From NCBI GenBank assembly GCA_023053685.1, contig JALIGW010000005.1:55099242-55163241 (forward strand): a stretch of 64,000 nucleotides of DNA. The letters run 5' to 3'. A program made the translations under genes and the position numbers. The stretch is from Diadophis punctatus similis. Taxonomy: Eukaryota > Chordata > Lepidosauria > Squamata > Dipsadidae. Within the stretch, counting starts at the first letter, position 1, and the number at the start of each line of letters is the position of its first letter. This document shows, piece after piece, positions 11,291 to 21,737 of the stretch. Under the pieces are notes generated by a model. The model saw only the letters and a list, made by a program, of their open reading frames with translations, searched no databases and had not been told where the DNA came from.

Positions 11291-13036
11291 AATACTTTGT
11301 TGATCCCAAAAAAAATGGATCCTGCACTTGTGGGGAAAAATTAGGTCTAAAATAAAGAGTATATGAGTGAAAAGTGAAGTCATGTTCATTTTATCTTTGG
11401 GATAAATATATTGAAGAAATGTATTGTAAGCTGTAAGACTAAAATATTTGCCTTTTTTCTTAGTTCACAGAATTCCATGACCACTAAACCTACAATGAAA
11501 AGGATTGACTTTCTTAAACTGTTTTCTCTCCCAAGTTGAATATACTGTAGAAGACAAAATTCAAGCTTTTCAGAGTTTTTCCTCACTAGCTAATTTTATT
11601 GGAACCCAGCCTTGCTGAGATGATATAGCTATATAAATTTGACAAACAAACAAGCAAGCAAGCCAACAAACAAATTTTGAGCCAGCATAATAGGATGATA
11701 ACAGATTCCATTTACCACATTTTATGTTTTTCCACTTGCTAACCAAATATGTTTCACAAGACTGATATAGTTTCTATCTCCCACCCATTATCATATTGGC
11801 ATCATATGGAGTTACCAATGGAAATTAAGGCTGGTCTGATTACACAAATCCATCTTTCTGTAGAAAGAGAACTACAGTTTTTGCTACTGTAATTGGGACA
11901 GTTGACAGGAGTGACGATCAAATGTTTTCCATTGAAAAAAGCAGTAGAATAACAAGCATTAAATGATGACTGGAATGAGACAGTATTAATATAATGTCAG
12001 GATAAAAACGGGATTGCTTGTCAATGATGTTATAAACAAACTGAGGAATGATTCTTAGAGTAGAAATGACAATCTCTGTATTTATAATGTAACACAAAAG
12101 CTGTACAAACTAAATATCTCTGTCTTCAACTAGGGATAACAATATTCTCTATTGTAACTTTTGTAAACAACTAAGATTTTAGATTTTATCTTGAATGACA
12201 ATTGATAGCCTACCTTTGGGGGGCAGGTATTTTAAACAGAAGCTGAGCAGTTGTTCACTGGAAAATATTGCAACTGTATTCTGCCTGTATCCCCAATACT
12301 GTTCGGAGCCCGGAAGCCTTCTGAAGCCCCTTTCAATTCTGCATATGCTGTGCCAAAATTTGCTTTGCGTTTCACATATGTTTTATTTGCCTGAAAAATA
12401 GGCTCCTTTTCACTTCCTTATTCACATGGTGTTTGGGAGTTTCTTTTTAATTTACTTTGACAATGTATTTTAAAATTACTGTATTTTCACAGGTGGCAGG
12501 TGTTCAACTGCCAATGTTCATTTTTATGTGATTTATGTTCACATGCCTCTGAAGCTTCCTTGGCTATGTACATTTCCAATCTGATAATGGTCAACGGGAG
12601 GATGCCATTTGGGAGATATGCAAATCATGGAAAGCTAGACAGGCTGGTGCAAGGTTGATGTAACAAGAAAAACAGGGCTTTCACATACAGATACTCCTTG
12701 ACCGCCACATACATACATACTATCAGAGAATTTTAATTCTCGGTTGAAGAATAAATCAGAAGCTCACACAGTTGACTGCCTTTAGATGAACTAAATAAGT
12801 TCTTTATAATCATATAATAATATTTACAGTATCATACATTCTTCTTTACAGCAAGTAGAAAGCATACTTCTTACAGACATCATAGCACAATGAAGTCTTT
12901 ACATAGAGAGAGACAGACCGAGACTGGAGAACACATCCAGCTCCTAGCTTAATTTTTTGCACATGCTCAGTAGCACTTTATTCACATTGGCTGACTGAGT
13001 TACCACAGGACTCTTCCAGCTCATGAATATTCCAAC

Positions 13037-13044
<8 letters not shown>
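11291..13044. other. Unassigned AT-rich sequence
   Basis: No gene recognised. A short CATACATACATAC run lies near 12710. Small frames at 11386-11586 (-) and 12195-12401 (+) show no known domain. Confidence 0.4.
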
Positions 13045-13095
<51 letters not shown>

Positions 13096-13098
13096 TAC
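13045..13098. repeat. (AC)n microsatellite ending in ATACATAC
   Basis: About 46 bp of CA repeat is followed by ATACATAC, which is the left target duplication of the next element. Confidence 0.95.
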
Positions 13099-13407
13099 CA
13101 GGGGTGAAATTCTCCCAATTCGCTCTTACCTGTCCGTCGCCACAGAGCCGAAGAAGCTGGTGGTGTTTGTGGTGCGGGGCTGCCCCCGCGTGCTTCCCCC
13201 GCCCGCCTGGACACTGCCATTGGCATTCTTTTGTCCTCTGCGCATGCGCAAAGCATTCTGCATGCGCAGAGGCAAAAGAATGCCAATGGTAGCGTCCAGG
13301 CAGGCGGGGGAAGCGGGCGGGGCCAGCCCCCCACCACGAACGCCACCAGCTTCTTCTGCTCTGCGGCAACCGACAGGTAAGAGCGAACCGGGAGGATTTC
13401 ACCCCTG
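13099..13407. mobile_element. Palindromic hAT MITE, 309 bp, with CATGCGCA core
   Basis: Termini are CAGGGGTGAAATTCTCCCAA and GGAGGATTTCACCCCTG. The target duplication ATACATAC is perfect (13091-13098 and 13408-13415). It is a long imperfect palindrome whose centre (about 13218-13292) has GCGCATGCGCA on both arms. It is closely related to 47473-47740. A 185-codon minus-strand frame is the palindrome read through and not a gene. Confidence 0.93.
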
Positions 13408-13460
13408 ATACATACATACATACATACATACATACATACATACATACATACATACATACA
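13408..13460. repeat. (ATAC)n microsatellite
   Basis: About 13 tetranucleotide units start exactly at the MITE's right target duplication. Confidence 0.95.
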
Positions 13461-14276
13461 TGAACATCCCAGTCCACCAAACTTCTCTTCTTTGAAATCA
13501 TTTTTCAAAAACTAAATGGAGTGCAAACTAATAAAAATAAAGGGTTCCAAAACAACTTGACTAGAATAAGCTCTTCGGGGTCTGCAATCCTTAAAACATC
13601 TCCCAGTCATATTATCAGGAGTTTGATAATGCTGTTGTTGCTGTTGATGATTATGATGATGATTTGGACATTATAGATAATGACATTATAGATAATTGTG
13701 GTTGAAACAAGAATGCTAAAGTCTATCTCATCCATTCACAGAGAGAAAGGTTCAAACCAGAGGCTTATTAATCCTCAGCCCTTTCACTTATCTACTAGCT
13801 TCCCTGGTACCGCATGCTAATAATGTAGCAAGTAAACAGTAGCTTTCATTTGCTCACAGGAGTGGCCGAGAGCTCAGTGGCAGAGAATGTGTCTTGCATG
13901 CAGAAGTTGTTCATTCAGTGCTTGCCCTTTCCAATTAAAAAAAAATCTCGAGGAACAAAATTTGCAGGGGACAGGAATGGAGCCACAAGTATCTTAGAGG
14001 CCTGCTGTCAGTCAGAATAAGCAGTTCAATGGCTACTAGACCTGGAAATAGCATCAGAAGCCGTTCAGAAATCAAAATGACACAAGGTAGTGGTTAGGGT
14101 GTTAAATATTCCTAATCCCATAAATATTTATGAAAATTGTAGTTAGTATAATAAATCTTTAGCCATTTTGGAAGGGTTATGCTTCTGAAATGAAATATTT
14201 CATGTCATCTTATTTCACTTTTTAAAGCATTCAACACAGCGGTAATTGAAAGTATGACTGCTGCTGCTGCTAGGAA
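13461..14276. other. Unassigned AT-rich sequence
   Basis: No gene or clear repeat was seen apart from short TGATGATTATGATGATG and TGCTGCTGC runs. Confidence 0.4.
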
Positions 14277-14517
14277 GGAGCTGAGATAGCGCAGTGGTTA
14301 AAAGCAGCATTGCGACCTTCAGCTGATTGTTAGTTCAGCAGTTCAGCTGTTCAAATCTCACTAGGCTCAAGGTTGACTCAGCCTTCCATCCTTCCAAGGT
14401 GGGTAAAATGAGGACCCAGATTTTTGGGGGCAATATGCTGATTTTGTCAACCGCTAAGAGAGGGCTGTAAAACACTGTAAAGCAGTATATAAGTCTAAGT
14501 GCTATTGCTATTGCTAA
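14277..14517 (+). mobile_element. Squamate tRNA-SINE, (ATTGCT)n-tailed form
   Basis: A box A-like GCGCAGTGGTTAAAAGC and box B-like GTTCAAATCTC sit in the head. The body has AAGGTTGACTCAGCCTTCC and GAGGACCCAGATT. The end reads GTATATAAGTCTAAGTGC plus ATTGCT units. It is full length. Confidence 0.9.
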
Positions 14518-14856
14518 GGATTCAAACTGAAAGCAATGGCTTCAGGAATTAAGCCAACATGAACAGTGGACGAGAGAATAAAGTACCTGGTGGATAAAAT
14601 CTGGATTTCTTTTGTGTATACAGGCTTGTTTTCGACACACAAAATTGGATTCTAACAAGTGTCCTTACGCAAGGGTAGAATACATGCACTCATGTGTATC
14701 ATAGAGCTTTGAAAAAAGGTTCCAGATCAGATCACCACTACTGTCCTTCTGGAAATGTTTGGCTGCTATATTAAAATCTATGCATTTATTTAAAAGATCC
14801 CTGCCAAGTTCAGCTTGATTTCTGAACTTGTCTGTGCAATTTTCCTGGCAACAATA

Positions 14857-15177
14857 TGGAAAGGAGAGCAGGAAGGGAAGTGATGGGAAGGGAAGGGATG
14901 GGATGGGATGGGAAGGAAAGGGAAGGGAAGGGAAGAAAAGGGAAGAGAAGGCAAAGGCAAAGGCAAAGGCAAAGGGGAGGGGAGAGGGGAGAGGAAAAGA
15001 AGGGGATGGGAAACGAGAGGAGGGAAATGGAGATGGAAAGAAGGAAGGAAGGAAGGAAGGAAGGAAGGAAGGAAGGAAGGAAGGAAGGAAGGAAGGAAGG
15101 AAGGAAGGAAATAAATAAATAAATAAATGAACGAATAAACAAACAAACAAACAAACAAATAAATAAATAAATAAATA
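14857..15177. repeat. G/A-rich tract: GGGAA variants, (GGAA)n, (AAAT)n, (AAAC)n
   Basis: A GGGAAGGGATG-type variable run precedes about 70 bp of pure GGAA, then AAAT and AAAC tetranucleotides. All overlapping open frames here are simple sequence. Confidence 0.95.
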
Positions 15178-15273
15178 GTGACATTTTCATGGCTTCATCC
15201 ATGCAGTTTCTTGGCACAATAGGAACATGTCCTGCCACAGCCTTTTTCCAAGATACCTTTTCAAATTCCCAGA

Positions 15274-15475
15274 GACCCAGTTTGGTGTAGAGTTTAAGGC
15301 ATCAGGCTATAAACCAGGAGAACATGAGTTTTAGTCAGCTAGATGGCTTTGGACTAATTACTCTTTCTAAGCCCTAGGAAGCAGGCAATGGCAAACCACT
15401 TCTGAAAAACTTTGTCAGGTGCAGAGATTAGTCTAGGCAGTGACCAGGAGTCCAAATCTGATTCAAAGGTATTCA
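15274..15475 (+). mobile_element. tRNA-derived squamate SINE, second family
   Basis: Head GACCCAGTTTGGTGTAGAG with AAACCAGGAGAACATGAGTT, then GGCAATGGCAAACCACTTCT. It is a diverged full-length copy. Confidence 0.7.
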
Positions 15476-16113
<638 letters not shown>

Positions 16114-16130
16114 GTTTTAGATTTTCAACA

Positions 16131-16268
16131 GACATTTACCCCAAAGGTGCTTTTTCAAAAGGCAACTGGACTTTTTGGTTTTTCTTTGAAGACATTTCAC
16201 TTCTCATCCAAGAAGCTTTTTCAGCTCCTTTGGGAAAACATTGACCTGGATGATTGAGAATCTCCACA
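16131..16268 (-). mobile_element. Partial copy of the 62.7-kb inverted-repeat family
   Basis: CCAAAGGTGCTTTTTCAAAA, TTCTTTGAAGACATTTCACT, CTCATCCAAGAAGCTTTTTC and CTGGATGATTGAGAATCTCC match, with changes, the element at 62630-62972 and the piece at 61577-61718. Orientation is tentative. I suspect a Penelope-like element tail, from memory only. Confidence 0.5.
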
Positions 16269-16710
16269 GACAACAGATATTTAGAATATGTAGTCCAGAT
16301 TAATGAAGAGCAGCATCTAATTCATCAACCAAACTGTTTTAAGCAATTAATTCACTAATTAAAACATTCCTATCAGCCAATGAACTGATGAAACTCTGCA
16401 TTGCGAATTTGAATACAAACACAAGCGTAATATGGAAAAGAATTTCTGAGGAACTCCGTTTGCTCTCCGACCAATTGTTGCTGTACAGTTGCTAATTTAT
16501 ACTGTAATCAAGGCAAGTGCAAAAGGCCCTTTTAAATTTTCACAGCAAGCCAGACCCAAGCAAGGCTCCCTTCTCAAAGACATCAGAATGCCTTGAGTTA
16601 AGATAACTGTGACAGATGCAGTCAGTTTTTGTTCCATATAGCATCAACCTTGTGAACTCTCACCTTTCCTCCTTCCCCTATGTATTCCAAATGGACAGTG
16701 ATTATTAACA
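16269..16710. other. Unassigned AT-rich sequence
   Basis: No gene or clear repeat was recognised. Confidence 0.4.
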
Positions 16711-16711
16711 C

Positions 16712-16758
<47 letters not shown>

Positions 16759-16768
16759 TAGCATGTGC

Positions 16769-16826
<58 letters not shown>

Positions 16827-16885
16827 AGCATCTGTATTTATTTTCATTTATCAGCAAAAAATGCTATATGTGTGTGTGTGTGTGT
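16711..16885. repeat. Compound (TG)n-(AT)n-(GT)n microsatellites
   Basis: TG at 16713-16754, AT at 16769-16788, GT at 16788-16822 and again at 16868-16884. Confidence 0.95.
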
Positions 16886-16973
16886 TATCTATATGTATGA
16901 GTAGATATATACATTCTTTTGAAAGCAAGCAACAGAATTTCATTTTTAATGTGAGCCAGTGTGCTTCAGCCAA

Positions 16974-17198
16974 GAGCTGAAGTGGTGCAGTGGTTAAATG
17001 CTGCGACTGCAGGCTGACTGCTAGTTCAGCAGTTCAACAGTTCAAATCTCACTAGGCTCAAGGTTGACTCAGCCTTCCATCCTTCTGAGGTCGGTAAAAT
17101 GAGGACCCAGATTGTTGGGGGCAATATGCTGAACTCTGTAAACCGCTTAGAGAGGGCTGTAAAGCACTATGAAGCGGTATATAAATAAAGTGCTATTA
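16974..17198 (+). mobile_element. Squamate tRNA-SINE
   Basis: Same head and body as 20865-21100, ending TATATAAATAAAGTGCTATT with almost no ATTGCT tail. Confidence 0.9.
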
Positions 17199-17233
17199 AT
17201 AAAATTGACAATAAAGGTTATCATATCATATAA

Positions 17234-17460
17234 GGAGCCGAGGTGGCCCAGCGGTTAGAGAGCAGTACTGCAGGCTACTTTAGCTGACTGTGATCATTTG
17301 AGTTCAGCCTTCCATCCTTCCGAGGTAGGTAAAATGAGGACCCAGATTGTTGGGGGCAATGTAAAATATATACATTGCTTAATGGTGTAAACCGCTTAGA
17401 GAGTAATTGCACTATGAGGCGGTATATAAATCTCATTAATAAATAAATTAATTAATTAAT
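17234..17460 (+). mobile_element. Squamate tRNA-SINE, (AATAAATA)n-tailed form
   Basis: The head GAGCCGAGGTGGCCCAGCGG and the shared GAGGACCCAGATTGTTGG body are followed by a different 3' end: ACATTGCTTAATGGTGTAAA, then GGCGGTATATAAATCTCATT and an AATAAATTAAT tail. It ends about 160 bp upstream of the CpG-rich block. Confidence 0.9.
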
Positions 17461-17619
17461 ATCTTAATGTATCCATCAATGCACATCTGGATAAGAAGTC
17501 AGATATCCACGAACGTATGAATCCTCCTGATTTGATAGAATTCGCTCTCTGGGATCCACCTGAACTCACTCTCCAACCACGGATCGTTGAGCCGTGACGA
17601 TCCCCAATTGGTTTATTTT

Positions 17620-18060
17620 TGGATCTGCCTTTGACCGCGCGGGGAAGAGCTTCGGGGGGCGGGGACCAACCTTTAGCTGAAGGCGGCTTCTTCTCCGCCG
17701 CCTCAGCCGCTGCCGCTCCCGCCTCCTTGCACTCCCTCTCGCGGGCCCGCCTGCCCGCCTGCCGGAGCAGCGCGCGTCAGCACGCTCTTTGCCCGCCTCG
17801 CCAGTGTGGGAATGTGGCGGCGATCGCCGCGAGGAGCCCGAAGCTCGGGGCTCTGACGGGCACATGCTCGGCGCCGACGGCTCCCTTCCGCTTCTCCCGC
17901 CTCGCCCGGGAGCTGCGAAGAAGGAACCGCGGCATGAAGGAGAAGGAGGCGACGGCGGGCGCGGTGGCAGCACCACCACCACCAACAGCCGCGCTAAGAG
18001 AGGCGGCAAGACACGGCGTTGCCCGCTCCTCGGGTCGAGCGTGTTGAGGCGTTCCAGAAG
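17620..18060 (+). other. P2RY1: CpG-rich block, inferred P2RY1 promoter and noncoding first exon
   Basis: This block is very rich in G, C and CpG, in contrast with the AT-rich flanks. It ends in CCAGAAG|GTAAGT, a near-consensus splice donor at 18060/18061. It lies 3.7 kb upstream of the P2RY1 start on the same strand. I infer a TATA-less CpG-island promoter with a 5' untranslated exon. ATGs at about 17815, 17862 and 17934 would create upstream ORFs if transcription starts before them. The transcription start cannot be placed from sequence alone. It could instead belong to an unrelated noncoding transcript. Confidence 0.6.
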
Positions 18061-18811
18061 GTAAGTCCTCTAAACCGCGGAGGAAAGTTTTCCGGCTCGG
18101 ACGCAACAACAAAAAAGGGAACGGCGGGAGCATCAATTCCGAAAATGCCCTCTTGCAAAGCGCTTGAAAGAATGTGCCCGAGCCAAGAGATCTCCGGCTT
18201 CGTTTTCTCTGCCGCGGCGCCTTGTCATTTTTTTTTTTTTTTTTTTTTTTTGTGAGCCTCGGAGAGTTTTGTCTGACAAAGTAACTGAGATGAGAGCCAT
18301 GCTAAGGCGCCGAGCTCCGTCCGTGGGGGCATCCTCGTTTGCTTTTTCCCCCCTTTCTCCTGGCGCGCGTGTTTCATTCAGAATGGGGTAACACCCCCCT
18401 CTCTTCCCGTAATACCGGTTGAAAAACAGGGCATGGAGCTAACGGTGGCCAAAGCGATGGTTGGGGGTTTTTTGTTGTTTTTTTGCTGTGTTTTTTTTCT
18501 TTTTGTTTGCTGACACCCCTGCGCTGAATTCTTAACTCGGAAGCAAAAATGTCGATTAGAAGGGACGGAGTGGACTTGCCGAAATGAGACCTCAGAGGAG
18601 CGCAGTCGAACCGAGGCTGAAAAGAAAAGACGGCGGAAGAAAGAGACTTAGGCAGAAGGCGCGTTCTGTACATGCCCCGGAGCTATGCGGGTCCTCGTGC
18701 TTGACTTGAAATCCGGGGCTGAGCTTTTTGTCTGGAGATGAACCCATTTTGTTGACTGGAGACTTCCGCGTTGTGTGCATTTAGGGCGGAGGGAGGAGCT
18801 GCTGTGCAGAA

Positions 18812-18813
<2 letters not shown>

Positions 18814-18870
<57 letters not shown>
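18814..18870. repeat. (TG)n microsatellite
   Basis: About 28 uninterrupted TG units inside the inferred P2RY1 intron. Confidence 0.97.
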
Positions 18871-18873
<3 letters not shown>

Positions 18874-20077
18874 GGGCATAAAAGCAAGAAAAGTTAAGCC
18901 ACCTTTAGGTGTTACATTTTGCTGCCCTTAAACTAGGTACAGAATACAGATCTCCTATTGGTAACCCCACAGAGGTTGATATGACAGCCTGCTAACCCCA
19001 CGAATCGTGATTGAAAATGATAGCCCAACAGATATCATTATGTCTTGGCATGTTGTGTGAGCACAGACATTGTGGTTTGTTAGGGACACTTGATAGTTCA
19101 GTATGTGTATGGATAAAGCTATGGTTTCATAGTTTTTGAGAAGCTGCAGTGCCAGCACCAGGGACATGGCCATAGGTGTCTAAGGCTGCACAGCTAAGTT
19201 TTCTTCATTTCAGTTGTCTTGCTACAGCTATCTTGTTGTCTGACTCTTCCTTCATTTCTATGCAGTTTAACCTTTATTGTTGCTCCCTATTGCTCCCTGC
19301 AGTTTTCTTGTCCACCTGCTCCAGCTTTTTAGACGGTGTAATCCTTCTCATGGAATAACAATAATTATTTTCTTGGGGGGGAGGGGGTATCTGGATTCTC
19401 TCCCCTTTTCTGCCACCACCCATATAATGTTCAGAAACTTTCCCACTATCTTCAGTCATTTATGATCTGTTTAATTCAAATTTAAGAAACCAAACTACTT
19501 TTCTGGGGTGGGGGGAAAAAGCCATTCATATGCTGCCTGAATAACCATTTCTTATTCCTCCTTCCCTCTGTCTTCAGTAGCCAAAGATGATTGAACTGAA
19601 ATATTTACTTAGGATAGTTTTAGCTCACATTTAATTTGCAGATTGCGTGGAGGCAACCTGTAGCTGTGATTTCTATCATCCATAGCTCTGAAACGGAATT
19701 AGACCAGATTGTGGCAACTGTGTTTGTCAACAGCTTCTTAGTAGAATGATTCTGGGCTATTTTCAGGTACAGAATGCCATTTGCAGACAAAAAGTAGAAC
19801 ACCGAGAGATTGCCGCTATGTCATATATTAAAGGAGATTCGTCTGAGGTTGTTAAGAAGGAAAATATAATGAAAATATGTTTAGGATGGGTATCTGAACA
19901 AATACAGAAGTGTATTTGGATATTATTTAAAGACCTTAATATCTGTATTGTATATTCCCTTCATTTTTCTTTGAAAGAGTAGGGATTGAAAACTCTTCCA
20001 TGATTTAGCTGTATAGAGAAAGAATCTCCTAGGTTACTTCATTAAACAATACATATTTAGAATGGGGGAAATGTATA
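18871..20077. other. Intronic AT-rich sequence
   Basis: No repeat or exon was recognised within this part of the inferred intron. Confidence 0.4.
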
Positions 20078-20358
20078 GGGGGGGGAGAGAGAAAGAAAGA
20101 GAAGAAGAAGAAGAAGAAGAAGAAGAAGAAGAAGAAGAAGAAGAAGAAGAAGAAGAAGAAGAAGAAGAAGAAGAAGAAGAAGAAGAAGAAGAAGAAGAAG
20201 AAGAAGAGGAAGAGGAAGAGGAAGAGGAAGAGGAAGAGGAAGAGGAAGAGGAAGAGGAAGAAGAAGAAGAAGAAGAAGAAGAAGAAGAAGAAGAAGAAGA
20301 AGAAGAAGAAGAAGAAGAAGAAGAAGAAGAAGAAGAAGAAGAAGAAGAAGAAGAAGAA
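20078..20358. repeat. 281-bp polypurine (GAA)n-(GAGGAA)n-(GAA)n tract
   Basis: The + strand is purine throughout: a G/A lead-in, GAA to about 20205, GAGGAA to about 20260, then GAA to 20358. The block order is roughly mirror-symmetric. Poly-E, poly-K and poly-S frames are artefacts. Confidence 0.97.
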
Positions 20359-20864
20359 TTGCCAATAACCATATGGCAATTCTGATCAGTAAATGTCAGG
20401 GGAAATGGTTACACTATTTCAGTAATGCCAGGTTTATACTTTTTAAAAACTATTGATAGATATTTTCTTCCTGACCTGTATCCATTCCACCAGTCTTTGG
20501 CCTTTGCTAATCACTATGTTTTGGCAGCTTGCTAGGGATCATCTAGATTTAAAGAATGGTGCAAGGGGTGGAGGGAGGGTCTTGATGAAGAAGTTAAGTC
20601 AAGATTGATTAAGATCTTTTATACCATAGGATCTCTCAGTGGCTGTATTTTTCAGTAAGTTCATTACTTTCCATCTGCCTTCCTGGTATCTGAAATTCCA
20701 GCATATAAAATGCAGGGTTTTTCCAGATGGACAGCTTTTTGTACACTATTAATACCAATCAAAAATGTATTGCAGAGGTCTTCTACCCTTTTCTCCTTAA
20801 ATAGATTTTCTCCCCTCTTAAGAGAAGGCATCAGTGGTAGTGGGCAGAGAGGAAGATTGTTGAA

Positions 20865-21100
20865 GAGCTGAAGTGGTGCAGTGGTTAAATGCTGGGACTG
20901 CAGGCTGACTGCTAGTTCAGCAGTTCAGCTGTTCAAATCCCACTAGGCTCAAGGTTGACTCAGCCTTCCATCCTTCCGAGGTGGGTAAAATGAGGACCCA
21001 GATTGTTGGGGGCAATATGCTGAACTCTGTAAACCGCTTAGAGAGGGCTGTAAAGCACTATGAAGCGGTATATAAGTAAAGTGCTATTGCTATTGCTATT
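20865..21100 (+). mobile_element. Squamate tRNA-SINE, (ATTGCT)n-tailed form
   Basis: A full-length copy: box A-like GGTGCAGTGGTTAAATGC, box B-like GTTCAAATCCC, the CAAGGTTGACTCAGCC body, TAAACCGCTTAGAGAGGGCT, and a tail of ATTGCT units. It lies in the inferred P2RY1 intron, in the gene's orientation. Confidence 0.92.
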
Positions 21101-21715
21101 GTTACAAATGGAGTTTGAGGTCTGCAAAATTCCATGGATAAGTCAGGGTGATTGTATGAATAACAGCCTCATCTGGTAATGCCCATAAGATGCTTTAGCA
21201 AAAACTGTTACTTGACTGAGTTTAACAGTCTATAAGGACTAGTTCCTTGTGTTACATATTGTGGCAAGTGGTAGGGCATATTGGGAAATAACTCACAAGT
21301 TGAAGCTATCATATTCTAGAAAGAATATAATATTGACATTCAAATATGGGCAGTAAATTAAAGCATGTCAACTGGTCTGCAGGAACATATGCCTGCCAAA
21401 AAAGCAAATGTAGTACTTATGGCCCTGTCAATTAACCAACTCGTAGTGATTTTTTAATTATTATTTAGTTATTTAAATTCTAAGTTTAAAGATAGTGTGA
21501 ATGTTTTAATATTTTTCTTCTATCAAGTGAGCTACCAAAAGTCACCAGATTGTAGCAGGATATAAAATGAATACACTGCTTCTAGAGCTGCTGAAAATTG
21601 AATATGATTTTTCTCCTGCCTGTTTTGCTGCATTGTTTCTTTTATTGACATAGCTTAGATACTTTCTTTCTTTTCTCTAGGGACACTTGCTGATTCTAGA
21701 TCTTGAAAGCCACTG

Positions 21716-21721
21716 ATGTGA
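21716..21721 (+). promoter_or_regulatory. Minimal AUG-stop upstream ORF before P2RY1
   Basis: The 5' leader contains ATGTGA, a start codon followed directly by a stop, 16 bases before the P2RY1 ATG and out of frame with it. Start-stop elements are known in other mRNAs to hold ribosomes and lower downstream initiation. Its role here is inference. Confidence 0.45.
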
Positions 21722-21737
21722 ATTCATTGGTGTCACC

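Larger units (their letters stand above)
18061..21680 (+). other. P2RY1: Inferred P2RY1 5' UTR intron (GT...AG)
   Basis: The interval begins GTAAGT and ends in a pyrimidine tract, TTTCTTTCTTTTCTCTAG, immediately before the exon carrying the start codon. It contains a T tract at 18230-18250, a (TG)n at 18814-18870, a polypurine GAA/GAG tract at 20078-20358 and a full-length SINE at 20865-21100. The remainder is AT-rich with no recognised gene. The splice junctions are predicted only, and a single-exon transcript starting close to the CDS is the alternative. Confidence 0.5.

Noticed and set aside
12944..13501. 185- and 176-codon minus-strand frames
   Set aside because: They read through (AC)n, a palindromic MITE and (ATAC)n. 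Poly-CV and YVCM repeats are microsatellite translations.
14665..15238. Frames of up to 161 codons rich in PSFLPSF or KEGRKEGR
   Set aside because: They are simple-sequence translations of the GGAA tract.
20029..20385. Poly-Glu, poly-Ser and poly-Phe frames
   Set aside because: These are translations of the GAA/GAGGAA tract.
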